Below are positions 8,970-19,573 of a DNA stretch of 64,000 nucleotides, piece after piece. The stretch covers positions 185,500 to 249,499 of the forward strand of contig NZ_JACJSM010000007.1 of NCBI RefSeq assembly GCF_014698145.1, given 5' to 3'. Positions within the stretch are counted from its first letter, which is position 1, and every line of letters starts with the position of its first letter. Below the pieces are notes generated by a model, which was not told where the DNA came from, did no database searches, and was given only the letters and a program-made list of their open reading frames with translations. The DNA comes from Oscillatoria sp. FACHB-1406. Lineage in GTDB: Bacteria; Cyanobacteriota; Cyanobacteriia; Cyanobacteriales; Spirulinaceae. The translations under genes were made by a program, and so were the position numbers.

Positions 8970-10739
8970 ATGTCCGACTGCCACCGCGAAATGCTGATTA
9001 GCCTCCAGACGCGGGCTAAGATTTTAGTGCCTTTATTCTGTGAAGGTGAGGCTTGGGGGACGATCAATGCGACCGAGACTCAACCCCGCGATTGGCAACC
9101 GACCGAAATTGAATTTCTGCAATCGCTCTCAATGCAGTTGGCGATCGCGATTCAACAAGCCTCCACCTACGAAAAATTGCAGTCCGAATTGCAAGAGCGG
9201 CAGCAAGCAGAGAAACTCTTGCGCCAGAGTACAGAACGCTTGCAGGAAGCCCAACGGATTGCCCGGATCGGCAACTGGGAACGCGAAATCCCGTCCGACA
9301 CCCGCTACTGGTCGGAAGAAGTTTTTCGCATCCTCGAGATCGATCCGCAACAATCTGGTGCTTCCTTCCAAGCCTTTCTCGATTTGGTGCATCCAGACGA
9401 TGCCCCCATCGTTGAAGAAACCTACAACAGACATCTGCGCGATGGCAGACCTTACAGCATCGTCTATCGCCTGCAAATGCCCGACGGTCGAATTAAGCAC
9501 GTGCAGGCGCAGTGCGAAACCACCTACAGTGCCGACGGTACGCCCTTAATATCGCGGGGTGCGGTGCAGGATATTACCCAACAGCAAGAAGCCGAAATTC
9601 GCCGCGATCGCGCAGAAGCCGCCCTCCGCCAATTAATCGAAGGCACGGCTGCCTTCACCGGCGAAGAATTCTTTCCGGCCTTAGTCCGCCACATTGCCGA
9701 AGTGCTGGGAGTCCGCTATGCCTCCGTTTCGCAAGCCACACCCCAAGGGTTTCAAGTCCTGGCATTTTTTGCCGATGGCGAATTCTTGCCGCCGTCATTC
9801 CTGCCCTACGAATCAGTACCCTGTTGCACGGAAGCGCTAGAGACCGGGAGTTGTTACCACCCCGAGGGTATTCGATCGCTTTATCCTGACAATCCCCTAT
9901 TTACCGACTTGGGGGTAGACAGTTATCTCGGAATCGGACTGCGGAATGGAGCCGGCGATTCGATTGGCAATCTCTGCATTTTCCATGATGCTCCCATCGC
10001 GACCCCAGACTGGGCCCAAGCCCTGCTCGCCATTTTCGCCGCCCGTGCCGGAGCCGAACTCGAGCGGTTAATTACAGCGCAAGCCCTGGAACAACTCAAC
10101 GAGGAGTTGGAAGCGCGAGTCGCCCAGCGCACCGCCGAACTGACCGAAGGGAAAGCGTTCCTCCAAGACTTTTTGGACAATGCCAACGACCTGATTCAGA
10201 TGGTTGATGTTAAGACCGGACGCTTTGAGTTTGTGAATCGGGCGTGGCGGGAGACCTTGGGCTACACGGCAGCAGAAGTGGAGCAGTTGACCCTCTTCGA
10301 TGTTTTAGCTCCCAACTGTATCCCCCACTGCAAGGTCGTGATGCAACAGATGCAGAGCGGAACGCTGGTCAATCTCGAACAGGTTGAATTGACCTTTATC
10401 CACAAATCGGGGAAATTCGTGCTAGTGGAAGGCAGCATCAACTGTCGTTTTGGGGTCAGTGCCGACGGTTGCTCGCCAACCCTCTCCACCCGCGCTATCT
10501 TCCGAGATGTCACGGCTAAAAAGATGGCCGAGCAGGAGCTACATCGACGAGAAGCTCGCTACCGCGCCCTGATGGAAGGAGCGAGCGATGCCATTCTGTT
10601 GGTCAATCTTAGAACTGATCTTGCAACAGATTCGGCGCTCCCTGGATTTGCCGGAAATCTTGAGGATTGCGACCCAGCAGGTGCAGGAGCTTTTGCAGGG
10701 CGATCGCGCGATCGTCTTTCAGGTTTCCCAGGACGGTAG
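8970..10739 (+). CDS. GAF/PAS sensory fragment of a broken hybrid kinase
   Basis: 589 residues, starting one base after the previous stop, in another frame. It opens inside a GAF domain (RAKILVPLFCEGEAWGTINA is the second half of GAF). A coiled linker follows, then a PAS_3-type domain (about 90-205, RIGNWEREI to GAVQDITQQQ), a GAF domain (about 215-370), a second PAS (about 400-525) and the first 20 residues of a third PAS (MEGASDAILLVNL). The last 35 or so residues are out-of-frame sequence that overlaps the next gene. There is no kinase core. Codon composition is richer in GC-ending codons than 6333-8620, as in the following gene, so the two likely came from one ancestral hybrid kinase. Confidence 0.7.
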   Translation: MSDCHREMLISLQTRAKILVPLFCEGEAWGTINATETQPRDWQPTEIEFLQSLSMQLAIAIQQASTYEKLQSELQERQQAEKLLRQSTERLQEAQRIARIGNWEREIPSDTRYWSEEVFRILEIDPQQSGASFQAFLDLVHPDDAPIVEETYNRHLRDGRPYSIVYRLQMPDGRIKHVQAQCETTYSADGTPLISRGAVQDITQQQEAEIRRDRAEAALRQLIEGTAAFTGEEFFPALVRHIAEVLGVRYASVSQATPQGFQVLAFFADGEFLPPSFLPYESVPCCTEALETGSCYHPEGIRSLYPDNPLFTDLGVDSYLGIGLRNGAGDSIGNLCIFHDAPIATPDWAQALLAIFAARAGAELERLITAQALEQLNEELEARVAQRTAELTEGKAFLQDFLDNANDLIQMVDVKTGRFEFVNRAWRETLGYTAAEVEQLTLFDVLAPNCIPHCKVVMQQMQSGTLVNLEQVELTFIHKSGKFVLVEGSINCRFGVSADGCSPTLSTRAIFRDVTAKKMAEQELHRREARYRALMEGASDAILLVNLRTDLATDSALPGFAGNLEDCDPAGAGAFAGRSRDRLSGFPGR

Positions 10740-12369
10740 CAGCTGCATCGTTGAAGAAGCCGTCGCCCTCGACCTCCCCAGCCTCAAAGCCATGCACTGG
10801 GATGATGAAACTTGGTCTCAAGACATTTTGGAACACTACTGGCAGGGGCAACCCCGGATTGTGCCGGATGTGATGGACGACATCTGGACCGATTGTTTGG
10901 TGGAGTATTCCCGAGCCGGACAGATTCAGTCCAAAATTGTTGCCCCCATTATCCAGGAACTTCACGACTCCGAAGAGCATCGTTGGGTATCCCCGGAAGG
11001 CAGCAGCAAACTGTGGGGCGTGCTGGTGGTTCATGCTTGCCGTACCCGTCGCGTTTGGCATCAGAACGAAGCCGAGCTTTTGCAGAAAATTGCCAACCAG
11101 TTGGCCATTGCTATCCAGCAATCCTCCCTCTTCGAGCAGTTACAGGAGGAACTCAGCGAACGGCAACAAGCCGAGGAACAGCTTACCCTGCGCAACGAAG
11201 AACTGATCCGCGCCACCCGCCTCAAGGACGAATTTTTGGCGAATATGAGCCACGAACTCCGCACCCCCCTGAATGCCATTTTAGGCATGACGGAAGGACT
11301 GCAAGAGGAAGTGTTCGGTAAAATCGATGATGCGCAGCTTAAAGCCTTGCAAACGGTGGAACGAAGCGCTTCTCATCTGCTGGATTTGATTAACGATATC
11401 TTAGATTTAGCGAAGATTGAGGCCGGACAGGTGGAGTTAGAATGCGCGCCCACCGCGATCGCGCCTTTGTGTCAATCGAGCCTGACGTTTGTCAAACAAC
11501 AAGCCTTCAAAAAGCAGATTCAACTTTCGGTCAATGTCCCTTTAAACTTGCCCGATATTGTGCTGGACGAGCGACGCATCCGTCAGGTGTTAATTAATTT
11601 GCTCAATAATGCGGTTAAGTTTACCCATCCGGGGGGGAGCATTATCTTAGAAGTGAGCTTAAACCGATCGCCCGGTGAAGAGTCTACAACCCCCTATCTG
11701 CGGTTTGCGGTGAAGGATACCGGCATTGGCATTAGCCAGGAAAATATTAAGAAGTTGTTTAAACCCTTCGTGCAAATTGATAGCGCCCTCAACCGCCAAT
11801 ATCAAGGAACGGGCCTAGGTTTGGCTTTGACGACCCGAATTGTCGAACTTCATGAGGGTCGGGTAAGTTTGACCAGTGAAGTGGGGGTGGGTAGCTGTTT
11901 TGCGATCGATTTACCCTATCAGGCTTCTGCGATCTTTCCCGTATCGACTAACACTAAACCCGACGCGAGCAGCCAGGGAGAGGAAGATCGAGATCGGAGG
12001 TCTGCGCCTTTGCTGCTTTTAGCAGAAGATAACGAGGCGAATATCAGCACCATTTCCGGCTATTTAAACGCGAAAGGCTATCGGATCGAGTTGGCAAAAA
12101 ATGGTGAGGAGGCGATTAGTCAAGCGATCGCATTAGCGCCGGATCTGATCCTGATGGATATTCAAATGCCGGGAATGGATGGTTTGGAAGCGATGCAGCG
12201 CATTCGAGAAATTCCGGAGTTGGTAGCAACGCCGATTATTGCGTTAACGGCGTTGGCGATGGAGAGCGATCGCGAGCGTTGTTTGGCCGCCGGAGCGAAT
12301 GAATACTTGAGCAAGCCAGTGAAGTTAAAACAGTTAACCGTAACGATTCAACAGTTATTGGATTCTTGA
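10588..12369 (+). CDS. GAF - histidine kinase - receiver hybrid sensor kinase (5' truncated)
   Basis: 593 residues. A GAF domain (about 10-185; LILQQIRRSLDLPEIL onward) is followed by a coiled linker and HisKA with FLANMSHELRTPLNAILG. HATPase_c has N box INLLNNAVKF, G1 DTGIGIS and G2 GTGLGLAL; a C-terminal receiver (about 468-590) has ILMDIQMPGMDG and YLSKPVK. All catalytic elements are present. The start lies inside the upstream ORF, 152 bases before that ORF's stop and shifted in frame. The in-frame upstream sequence encodes the missing PAS only in the other frame, so I read this as the C-terminal half of one gene split by a deletion/frameshift near 10600. Confidence 0.82.
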   Translation: MPFCWSILELILQQIRRSLDLPEILRIATQQVQELLQGDRAIVFQVSQDGSSCIVEEAVALDLPSLKAMHWDDETWSQDILEHYWQGQPRIVPDVMDDIWTDCLVEYSRAGQIQSKIVAPIIQELHDSEEHRWVSPEGSSKLWGVLVVHACRTRRVWHQNEAELLQKIANQLAIAIQQSSLFEQLQEELSERQQAEEQLTLRNEELIRATRLKDEFLANMSHELRTPLNAILGMTEGLQEEVFGKIDDAQLKALQTVERSASHLLDLINDILDLAKIEAGQVELECAPTAIAPLCQSSLTFVKQQAFKKQIQLSVNVPLNLPDIVLDERRIRQVLINLLNNAVKFTHPGGSIILEVSLNRSPGEESTTPYLRFAVKDTGIGISQENIKKLFKPFVQIDSALNRQYQGTGLGLALTTRIVELHEGRVSLTSEVGVGSCFAIDLPYQASAIFPVSTNTKPDASSQGEEDRDRRSAPLLLLAEDNEANISTISGYLNAKGYRIELAKNGEEAISQAIALAPDLILMDIQMPGMDGLEAMQRIREIPELVATPIIALTALAMESDRERCLAAGANEYLSKPVKLKQLTVTIQQLLDS

Positions 12370-12370
12370 T

Positions 12371-15300
12371 TTAGTTAAGGGGCAGACTAATCAAAAATTC
12401 TGTCCCTTGACCGATTTTTGAGTTAACCTCTAATTTGCCGCCGTGTTTTTCGACCACAATCTGACGCGCGATCGCCAATCCCAATCCCGTGCCTTTACCG
12501 ACGGCTTTGGTGGTAAATAAATGGTCAAAAATCTTCGCTTGCAATTCTTCCGGAATTCCGACTCCGTTATCAGCGATCGCGATTTTGACTTCTTCATTTT
12601 CCGCCCTAGTGCGGATCGTAATCCGGCTGGGCTTTGCGCTAATCTCCGCCGCGCTACGTCCTGCGATCGCTTCCTCGATCGCCTCGATCGCATTCGTTAA
12701 AATATTCATAAAGACTTGGTTGAGTTGTCCGGGGAAGCATTGAATTGCTGGAAGCAGATCGTAGTTGGTGATGACTTGAATCTCGGGACGATTTCCATTC
12801 GCTTTGAGGCGATGTTTGAGAATTAAGAGCGTACTATCAATTCCTTCATGAAGATTAAAGGAAACTTTTTCGTCTCGATCGGCCCGAGAAAAAATTCTCA
12901 GGCTGGTACTAATTTTTTCAATGCGATCGCAACCCGCTTGCATCGCAGCGAGCATTTTCGGAAAATCCTCCAAAACATACTCCAAGTCAATTTCTTCAAC
13001 TTTTTCCTCAATCTCATTTCCCGGATTGGGGAATTTTTCTTGATAGAGTTGCAGAACCTCCGTAAGATCTTGAACTGAGGCGAGCGATTCGGTAATATTG
13101 CCTGAAATAAACCCAAGCGGGTTATTGATTTCGTGGGCTACTCCAGCGACTAAGTTCCCCAAAGCTGACATTTTTTCACTTTGGACTATTGTTAATTGGG
13201 CTTGTTGTAAATTTTGGAGGGCGGCTTCGAGTTCTTGAGACTTTTGTTTGACCGCCATTTCTGCTTGTTTGCGTTCGGTAGTCTCTAATAATAGACCATC
13301 CCAGATAATCGTTCCATCCGCTTCTTTAATAGGATTAGATGAAGCTTGAACCCATTTTAATTGCCCGGAAGGAGTAATGACTCGTCCTTCATATTGCCAA
13401 GATTCTAAAGTTTGAGCGGAAAGGGCTACAGATTCTTGAAAGTAGGGTTCATCTTCTGGGTGAGTCAGGGATAGTAATCTATCTGCATTTGCTTCCACTT
13501 CTTCTGGTAAAACTTCGTAAATTTCATAACATCCAGCACTGACATAGTTAAACTTAGGGATACCATCTGGAGAAAGTTGAAATTGATAAATCATACCCGG
13601 TGCATTCTCAGCAAGGCGTAAAAAGCGAGCTTTACTGGATTGTAAGTTCCTGTAGAGTTGTGCATTTTCTAAGGCAATTGCAGACTGGCTACAAAGTAAG
13701 TCTATCGCTTGTAAGCGAGCGCTCGTAAATACCCCACGAGCAAGTTGATTTTCAAGGTACATAACCCCCACTAAATGTCCTTGATTGAGAACGGGAGTGC
13801 AACAAACACTTTGCGGTTGATGCGCGAGCATATACGTTCCGATTAATCCGGAAATATCTGTTTTTAAATCATCAATAATGATGCTTTTTTGAGTATTTTT
13901 GACGTAATTAATTATGGGTTTGGGAAGATCGGGGAAGCGTTCGAGAGGTTGGGAAACAAGGATTGTTTCGATCTCAGTTCGATCGTTGATATGAGTAATG
14001 GCTCTAACTTGCATAATCCCATCTTCCAAGAGAACTAGAGCCGATTTTTTTGCGCCTGAGTTTTCTAAGAGAATCCGGGTGAGGCTAGCCATCAATTCAT
14101 CGAGTTCAATGCTGCTGGAAATCGCTCGAGCCGCTTTGAGGACAGAAGCAAAATCTAGTGCATCCGGAATGCGACTGATAAAAGCAGAAGTTGAGTCTAA
14201 AGTTTGCGTAATCGTGGCGATTGTTTCTGTAGAGTTGAGGTTGATGCGTCGCTGTTGCAGGATAGGTTGTAATAATTGTGGGTAGCATTTTTCTAGATCG
14301 TCGGTTTTGGCTTTCGCACCCCATTTAGCATAGCAATAGTAGGCTTCCTGCATATAGCCGCTCGCAACTTTTTCTTTTCCCCAATCGAGATAAAATTTAG
14401 CAGCGAGTTCGTTGGCGAGGGCTTCTTCTTGGATGTAGCCATTTTCTTTAGCTCCTGATATAGCGCGATCGTACAGGTCTATCGCTATAATTTTTTCATC
14501 GGAAACTCGATACCTTTCTGCTTCCACTAAATGAAATTTATGAAGATAATTCATAGGGGCATTTTCTCCCCATTTCTTCAACTTTTCTAGAGCATTTGCA
14601 ACTTGTTGCAGAAAGTTTTCTTGGATTGATTTTGCAGACTTAGGTAGAACGGCTAACCGAGTTAGAGACGCATAAAAATAGAACGCAGGAATAGAAAACA
14701 TTCCTTTTCCTCCGCCTATATTATGTTCTGCCTGCTCGATATATTTGAGTGCTTGCTCAAACTCTTGAAATAGATAGCACAGCATTAACTTAGTAAAAAA
14801 GAAATGCCATAAACCAGTTTTATCGTTTGCTTTTTGATACTTTGCTAACAGTTTATTCTCTCGATCTGCTGCACCCAGCAACAGGAACGGACTAACCGTT
14901 TGACCGAGTAAATTCAGAACCGTTTGTCGATAAATCTCATTATAGTTTAGCTGCGTTTGCTGGCTGGTTTGTGCTAATACCTTACTATAAGCTGTCATTT
15001 CCTGTTCTAGCTTTGATAATTCATAACCCATTAAATAACAATGAAAGCCATAACCATAAGCAGCATACCCCGCATCCGTTAAACTACCATTTTCCCAACC
15101 CGTGGAGTAAGCTGTTTTCAAGATATTTACGACTTTTCTCACATGAGCTTTCCAATGAATTATAAAAGCAGCGGTGACAAATAAAACCTTAGCTTCCAGT
15201 TTTTTTTCTTTGAATTTAGATAATAACTTTAAAGCCAACTTACCGAATTCATGACCTTGCTCAATATCGTCAGCAACCGCACAAAGAAATAATCCGTAGC

Positions 15301-18184
15301 TAGAGTAGCCTAGGGCAGAAATCGGTGCATTGCCATACATCATTGACAAATTTATCTGTATCATAACAATCAATGAATTGAGATTGGGTTTTGTCAAATA
15401 AGCAGGGACAGAGATTTCATTAAGAATTTGCATCGCTGCCAAAGCTTGAGGATTTTTCATCTCCGGCAGAGCGAGAAGATCCATCGGTTTCTTACTACCG
15501 AGGAGAGCTTGGTTTTTTTGACCTACCCGCGCCACATCTTCTAAGTCTGGCGATTCAGGTAAATCGATCTCAAATTGCTTTAATATAGTCAATCCAGTGT
15601 GAATGGCTTTGAGTAGCTGACCCTGTGAAGTATATGCGGCAATTCTTACCGCATATACTTTGACTGTATCCAATGCTGTTTTGGCTTGTTGTAGTACCAC
15701 TTTTACTAGGCATTCCATCTCATCGAGATCGGAATTGAGATGGGCTGCCTCTACTGCCTCTATATGCAATGCTAATGTCAAATCGTACTGACTTTGCCAG
15801 CAATCTCTTGCCAATAGATCGCGCCCTACTGCAAAATATTTTACCGCAGCACTATAAGCCGTAGAGTTTTTTGCTTTGCAACCGGCTAGCCAATTCAGCT
15901 TGGATAGTTCTTCTCGCTCTCTTGGTTCCTCGATTAATTCGATGGCAATATTGAGTTGATTGACAATCTCAAAAATTCGTTCTTCGCGATCGCTCGTAGA
16001 TGTGCCATTGAGTAACCGTTGACCAATTTTATGATGAGTGGCTTTCTTTTGTGATTCTAGAATGAGTGAATAGGCGGCTTGTTGGACGCGATCGTGCAAA
16101 AATTTATAGGGAACAGAAATTTCCTGCTCTTTTATCTCTACATCTCGGCTTTGGAAGAACTTATAAGTTTGTGAAATCGGGAGAATCAAGCCTTCTTGCA
16201 ACGCTTTCCACAACGCTACAGAGGTCTCGGTTTGGAATTGTTCGGAAACGATCGCTAATGCGCTCAAATCGAACTGCGCGCCAATGCAAGACGCAAATTT
16301 CAGTACGGTTTGAGTTTCTGCGGGCAACTTCTGCAATTGGGCCGCCATAAATTCCACTACATCGTCAGTGAGTGAAAGCGATCTCACTTGCGCTAAATCG
16401 CACTGCCAAATCCCAGTCTGATAGTCAAAGGTAATGCAATCATCCTGATGCAATCCTTTGAGAAAGTGCACGGTAAAAAAGGGATTGCCTCGAGTTTTTT
16501 GATAAACAAACTTGCTGAGGGGTTGGGCTGCTTCGGGCTGACAGCCGAGGGTATCGGCGATCGCGCGATTGATATGATGGAGATGCAACGGGGGCAGTGT
16601 CATGGTCGTGACGGTTGCCCCTGTCTTCACCAATTCATCCACAGTCAAGATAAAGGGATGAACGGGCGAAACTTCGTTATCGCGGTAAGCTCCTAATAAA
16701 AGCAAATGCCCTTTATCTTCCATCAGCAATTTCATCAGCCCCAAGGAAGCCGAATCCGTCCATTGCAAGTCATCTAAAAACAACACCAGAGGGTGTTCTA
16801 CTGTAGTAAAAACGGCAATAAATTTTTGGAACAAAAAGTTAAATCGATTCTGTGCTGCCGTTCCTGATAGTTCTGCAACCGGGGGCTGCACTCCTATCAG
16901 CCGTTCGAGTTCTGGAATAACCTCAATCAGCAATTGACCGTTGTCGCCAACCGCTTCCAGAATCTGGGTTTTCCATGCTTGCAGTTCTCTGTCCGACTCA
17001 GACATGAGTTGCTGCATCAAATCCCGAAAGGCTTGCACAAAGGCAGAAAAAGGAATGTTGCGATTGAATTGGTCGAACTTACCTTTGATAAAATAGCCGT
17101 GTTGCCGGACAATCGGTTTGTGAACTTCGTTAATGACGGCGGTTTTGCCAATCCCGGAAAAACCCGCCACTAGCATCATTTCGGTGCTGCCCGTACTGAC
17201 GCGCTCGAACGCTTCTAAGAGTTGTAAAACTTCGGCTTCCCGTCCGTAGAGTTTTTCGGGGATAATGAAGCGATCGCATAAGTCCCGTTTCCCAATCTCA
17301 AACGGTTCGAGTCTTCCCGTTTCTTGCAGTTGCGCCAAACAGCGTTCGAGGTCGTATTTCAGCCCCAACGCGCTCTGATAGCGATCTTCTGCATTTTTTG
17401 CCATCAGTTTAGCGACGATAGAAGCAACAACTTCAGGTACGCCAAATTGCACCAGAGAAGGCGCTTTCTGAGCAATATGACAATGCACCAATTCCATTAA
17501 ATCGTTCGATTGGAAAGGTAATTCTCCGGCTAGCAATTCAAACAGCGTTACGCCCAAGCTGTAGAAGTCGCTGCGATAGTCGATCGCGCGATTCATGCGT
17601 CCGGTTTGTTCGGGGGCGATATAAGCCAGAGTCCCTTCCAATCCCTTGGGATTTTTAATTTCTTGGGTTTCTTTGGGGAGTAGGGAGGCGATGGAAAAGT
17701 CAATCAGTTTAACTTGCTGGGTTTGCGGATGAATCAGAATGTTAGCGGGTTTAATGTCTTTGTGGATGACGAAGTTAGCGTGCAAGGTGTGGAGGATATC
17801 GGCGACTTGTACGGCGATCTCTAAGACGCAAGCGACTAAAAGGGGGTGTTGCTTAGCGTAGTCGCGCAGGGAAACGCCGCCGAAGTCTTCCATCACGAGG
17901 GCGTAGCTGTTGCGGTAAGGTTCGAGACTGTAAGGGCGAACGATGCCGGGGATATCGAGGTTACGCGCGATCGCGTATTGATTGCGAAACTGTAGGAGTT
18001 CGTTAAAAGTCGGATAGTCTTGTTGCGGGACTTTAATCGTGACGGGTTGGTTGTCGCTTAAACGCAAGCCTCGGCAGACGACGATACTCTGGGTCTTATA
18101 CAAAGTGCCTCGAAAACGATAGCCCGGTAGTTCGATGACTGGGTTCCCGTTAGCACTTATCGGTGATAGCTCTCTGTTTGACAT
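12371..18184 (-). CDS. Trifunctional Ser/Thr kinase / ATPase / GAF-PAS-histidine kinase
   Basis: 1937 residues and complete. Domain order: protein kinase (about 20-290; [13 protein letters not shown] and IDFSIASLL, so DFS replaces DFG, as in its paralogue), STAND-type ATPase (P-loop GFSGIGKT, Walker [11 protein letters not shown]), TPR-like helical region, GAF (about 1360-1530), PAS (about 1550-1660) and histidine kinase with [11 protein letters not shown] (H about 1684), DNGVGIP and GTGLGLAIA. It is a cytoplasmic multi-input signalling hub of a family expanded in filamentous cyanobacteria. Its kinase core is closely similar to that of the next gene upstream (18302-19573), suggesting module sharing. 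The convergent neighbour at 12369 ends one base away. Ligand and targets are unknown. Confidence 0.93.
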   Translation of the reverse strand: MSNRELSPISANGNPVIELPGYRFRGTLYKTQSIVVCRGLRLSDNQPVTIKVPQQDYPTFNELLQFRNQYAIARNLDIPGIVRPYSLEPYRNSYALVMEDFGGVSLRDYAKQHPLLVACVLEIAVQVADILHTLHANFVIHKDIKPANILIHPQTQQVKLIDFSIASLLPKETQEIKNPKGLEGTLAYIAPEQTGRMNRAIDYRSDFYSLGVTLFELLAGELPFQSNDLMELVHCHIAQKAPSLVQFGVPEVVASIVAKLMAKNAEDRYQSALGLKYDLERCLAQLQETGRLEPFEIGKRDLCDRFIIPEKLYGREAEVLQLLEAFERVSTGSTEMMLVAGFSGIGKTAVINEVHKPIVRQHGYFIKGKFDQFNRNIPFSAFVQAFRDLMQQLMSESDRELQAWKTQILEAVGDNGQLLIEVIPELERLIGVQPPVAELSGTAAQNRFNFLFQKFIAVFTTVEHPLVLFLDDLQWTDSASLGLMKLLMEDKGHLLLLGAYRDNEVSPVHPFILTVDELVKTGATVTTMTLPPLHLHHINRAIADTLGCQPEAAQPLSKFVYQKTRGNPFFTVHFLKGLHQDDCITFDYQTGIWQCDLAQVRSLSLTDDVVEFMAAQLQKLPAETQTVLKFASCIGAQFDLSALAIVSEQFQTETSVALWKALQEGLILPISQTYKFFQSRDVEIKEQEISVPYKFLHDRVQQAAYSLILESQKKATHHKIGQRLLNGTSTSDREERIFEIVNQLNIAIELIEEPREREELSKLNWLAGCKAKNSTAYSAAVKYFAVGRDLLARDCWQSQYDLTLALHIEAVEAAHLNSDLDEMECLVKVVLQQAKTALDTVKVYAVRIAAYTSQGQLLKAIHTGLTILKQFEIDLPESPDLEDVARVGQKNQALLGSKKPMDLLALPEMKNPQALAAMQILNEISVPAYLTKPNLNSLIVMIQINLSMMYGNAPISALGYSSYGLFLCAVADDIEQGHEFGKLALKLLSKFKEKKLEAKVLFVTAAFIIHWKAHVRKVVNILKTAYSTGWENGSLTDAGYAAYGYGFHCYLMGYELSKLEQEMTAYSKVLAQTSQQTQLNYNEIYRQTVLNLLGQTVSPFLLLGAADRENKLLAKYQKANDKTGLWHFFFTKLMLCYLFQEFEQALKYIEQAEHNIGGGKGMFSIPAFYFYASLTRLAVLPKSAKSIQENFLQQVANALEKLKKWGENAPMNYLHKFHLVEAERYRVSDEKIIAIDLYDRAISGAKENGYIQEEALANELAAKFYLDWGKEKVASGYMQEAYYCYAKWGAKAKTDDLEKCYPQLLQPILQQRRINLNSTETIATITQTLDSTSAFISRIPDALDFASVLKAARAISSSIELDELMASLTRILLENSGAKKSALVLLEDGIMQVRAITHINDRTEIETILVSQPLERFPDLPKPIINYVKNTQKSIIIDDLKTDISGLIGTYMLAHQPQSVCCTPVLNQGHLVGVMYLENQLARGVFTSARLQAIDLLCSQSAIALENAQLYRNLQSSKARFLRLAENAPGMIYQFQLSPDGIPKFNYVSAGCYEIYEVLPEEVEANADRLLSLTHPEDEPYFQESVALSAQTLESWQYEGRVITPSGQLKWVQASSNPIKEADGTIIWDGLLLETTERKQAEMAVKQKSQELEAALQNLQQAQLTIVQSEKMSALGNLVAGVAHEINNPLGFISGNITESLASVQDLTEVLQLYQEKFPNPGNEIEEKVEEIDLEYVLEDFPKMLAAMQAGCDRIEKISTSLRIFSRADRDEKVSFNLHEGIDSTLLILKHRLKANGNRPEIQVITNYDLLPAIQCFPGQLNQVFMNILTNAIEAIEEAIAGRSAAEISAKPSRITIRTRAENEEVKIAIADNGVGIPEELQAKIFDHLFTTKAVGKGTGLGLAIARQIVVEKHGGKLEVNSKIGQGTEFLISLPLN

Positions 18185-18301
18185 ATCTTCTCTCGCTCGA
18201 TTATAACACTCCTCAAAGCGATGTTAAACCCGATCGGTGATTCCCATTTCCCACCGAGCGCCACTGAAGTATTTGTCTTTAGTATGCCCTAGAGAGCCGG
18301 T

Positions 18302-19573
18302 CTACCAACCGACGGGCAAAGAGATAACAAACTCGCTTCCCTTGCCGAGTTCGGAGTTAACCGCGAGGATACCGCCGTGTTTTTCTTCAATAATTTGCCG
18401 CGCGATCGCGAGTCCTAAACCCGTGCCTTTTCCTGGCTTTTTCGTGGTAAAAAGGCGATCGAAAACCTTTGCCTTCACCTCTGCTGACATCCCGACTCCG
18501 TTATCGGCGATCGCGATTTTCACCTTTCCATTTTCCGCACGGGTGCGAATCGTAATGCGGTTGGGGTTGGCTTTAATTTCAGCAAAGTTGCGCCCGGTAC
18601 TGGCTTCATCTAACGCATCGATCGCGTTCGCTAAAATATTCATAAACACTTGGTTCAATTGCCCGGGAAAGCAGAGAATATCCGGGATTTGACCGTAATC
18701 TTTAATCATTTCAATCTCTGGGCGACGCTCGTTCGCTTTCAGGCGATACTTTAAAATCAAAAGGGTACTGTCGAGACATTCATGCAGGTTAGCAATGACG
18801 GGGCGATCGCTATTGGCTCTCGAAAAGATACGAAGACTATTACTAATCGCAATAATACGCTCCACCGCAGCAGACATCGAGTGCAACAGTTTCAGAAAGT
18901 CTTCGCTCATAAACTCGAGGTGAATCTCCGCAGCATTTTCTTCAATTTCTGAAGGGGGGACGGGGTAATATTTTTGGTACAGTTGCAGGTGTTCGAGCAA
19001 ATCGCAGGTATAATCTTTCGCATTGCTGAGGCTGCTTTTCAGAAAGCCAACCGGATTGTTGATTTCGTGAGCGACTCCGGCGACTAAGTTCCCCAGCGAG
19101 GACATCTTTTCGTTCTGAATCAGTTGCAATTGAGAGGCTTCGAGTTCGGCAGTTTTCTCCAACACTTTTTGTTCGAGGCTCTGGGTTAAGCGATGCAACT
19201 GCAAATGCGTTTTGACGCGCGCAATAACTTCCACCTCCTGAAAAGGCTTGCTCACGTAGTCTACGCCTCCCAACTCAAAGGCTTGCACTTTGCTTTGTGC
19301 GTCGGACAAGGCTGTCATAAAGATTATCGGGAGATGGGCGGTGCGAGGATTAGCTTTCAGGCGCTTGCAGGTTTCAAAACCATCCATTCCCGGCATCATA
19401 ATATCTAATAAGATTAAGTCGGGAAGTTCGCGTTCGACTTGTTGCAGCGCTCGTTCTCCGCTGGTAGAGATCGCAACATCAAACCCCGCATCGACTAGCG
19501 TTTCGCAGATCGCGTCTAAATTCGCGGGCGTATCGTCCACAATCAGAATCAAACCGCTCAGATCCGTATTCAT
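18302..19573 (-). CDS. Receiver - histidine kinase (response-regulator-type sensor kinase)
   Basis: 423 residues. N-terminal receiver (about 8-125; ILIVDDTPANLD, LILLDIMMPGMDG with phospho-Asp, YVSKPF), coiled linker, HisKA-like dimerisation segment [20 protein letters not shown] (H about 169) and HATPase_c with DNGVGMS and [12 protein letters not shown]. Its ATG overlaps the last four bases of the large membrane kinase upstream (19570-19573), so the two are coupled and probably act in one phosphorelay: the upstream protein's phosphate may pass to this receiver and tune this kinase. No DNA-binding output domain is present. Confidence 0.92.
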   Translation of the reverse strand: MNTDLSGLILIVDDTPANLDAICETLVDAGFDVAISTSGERALQQVERELPDLILLDIMMPGMDGFETCKRLKANPRTAHLPIIFMTALSDAQSKVQAFELGGVDYVSKPFQEVEVIARVKTHLQLHRLTQSLEQKVLEKTAELEASQLQLIQNEKMSSLGNLVAGVAHEINNPVGFLKSSLSNAKDYTCDLLEHLQLYQKYYPVPPSEIEENAAEIHLEFMSEDFLKLLHSMSAAVERIIAISNSLRIFSRANSDRPVIANLHECLDSTLLILKYRLKANERRPEIEMIKDYGQIPDILCFPGQLNQVFMNILANAIDALDEASTGRNFAEIKANPNRITIRTRAENGKVKIAIADNGVGMSAEVKAKVFDRLFTTKKPGKGTGLGLAIARQIIEEKHGGILAVNSELGKGSEFVISLPVGW

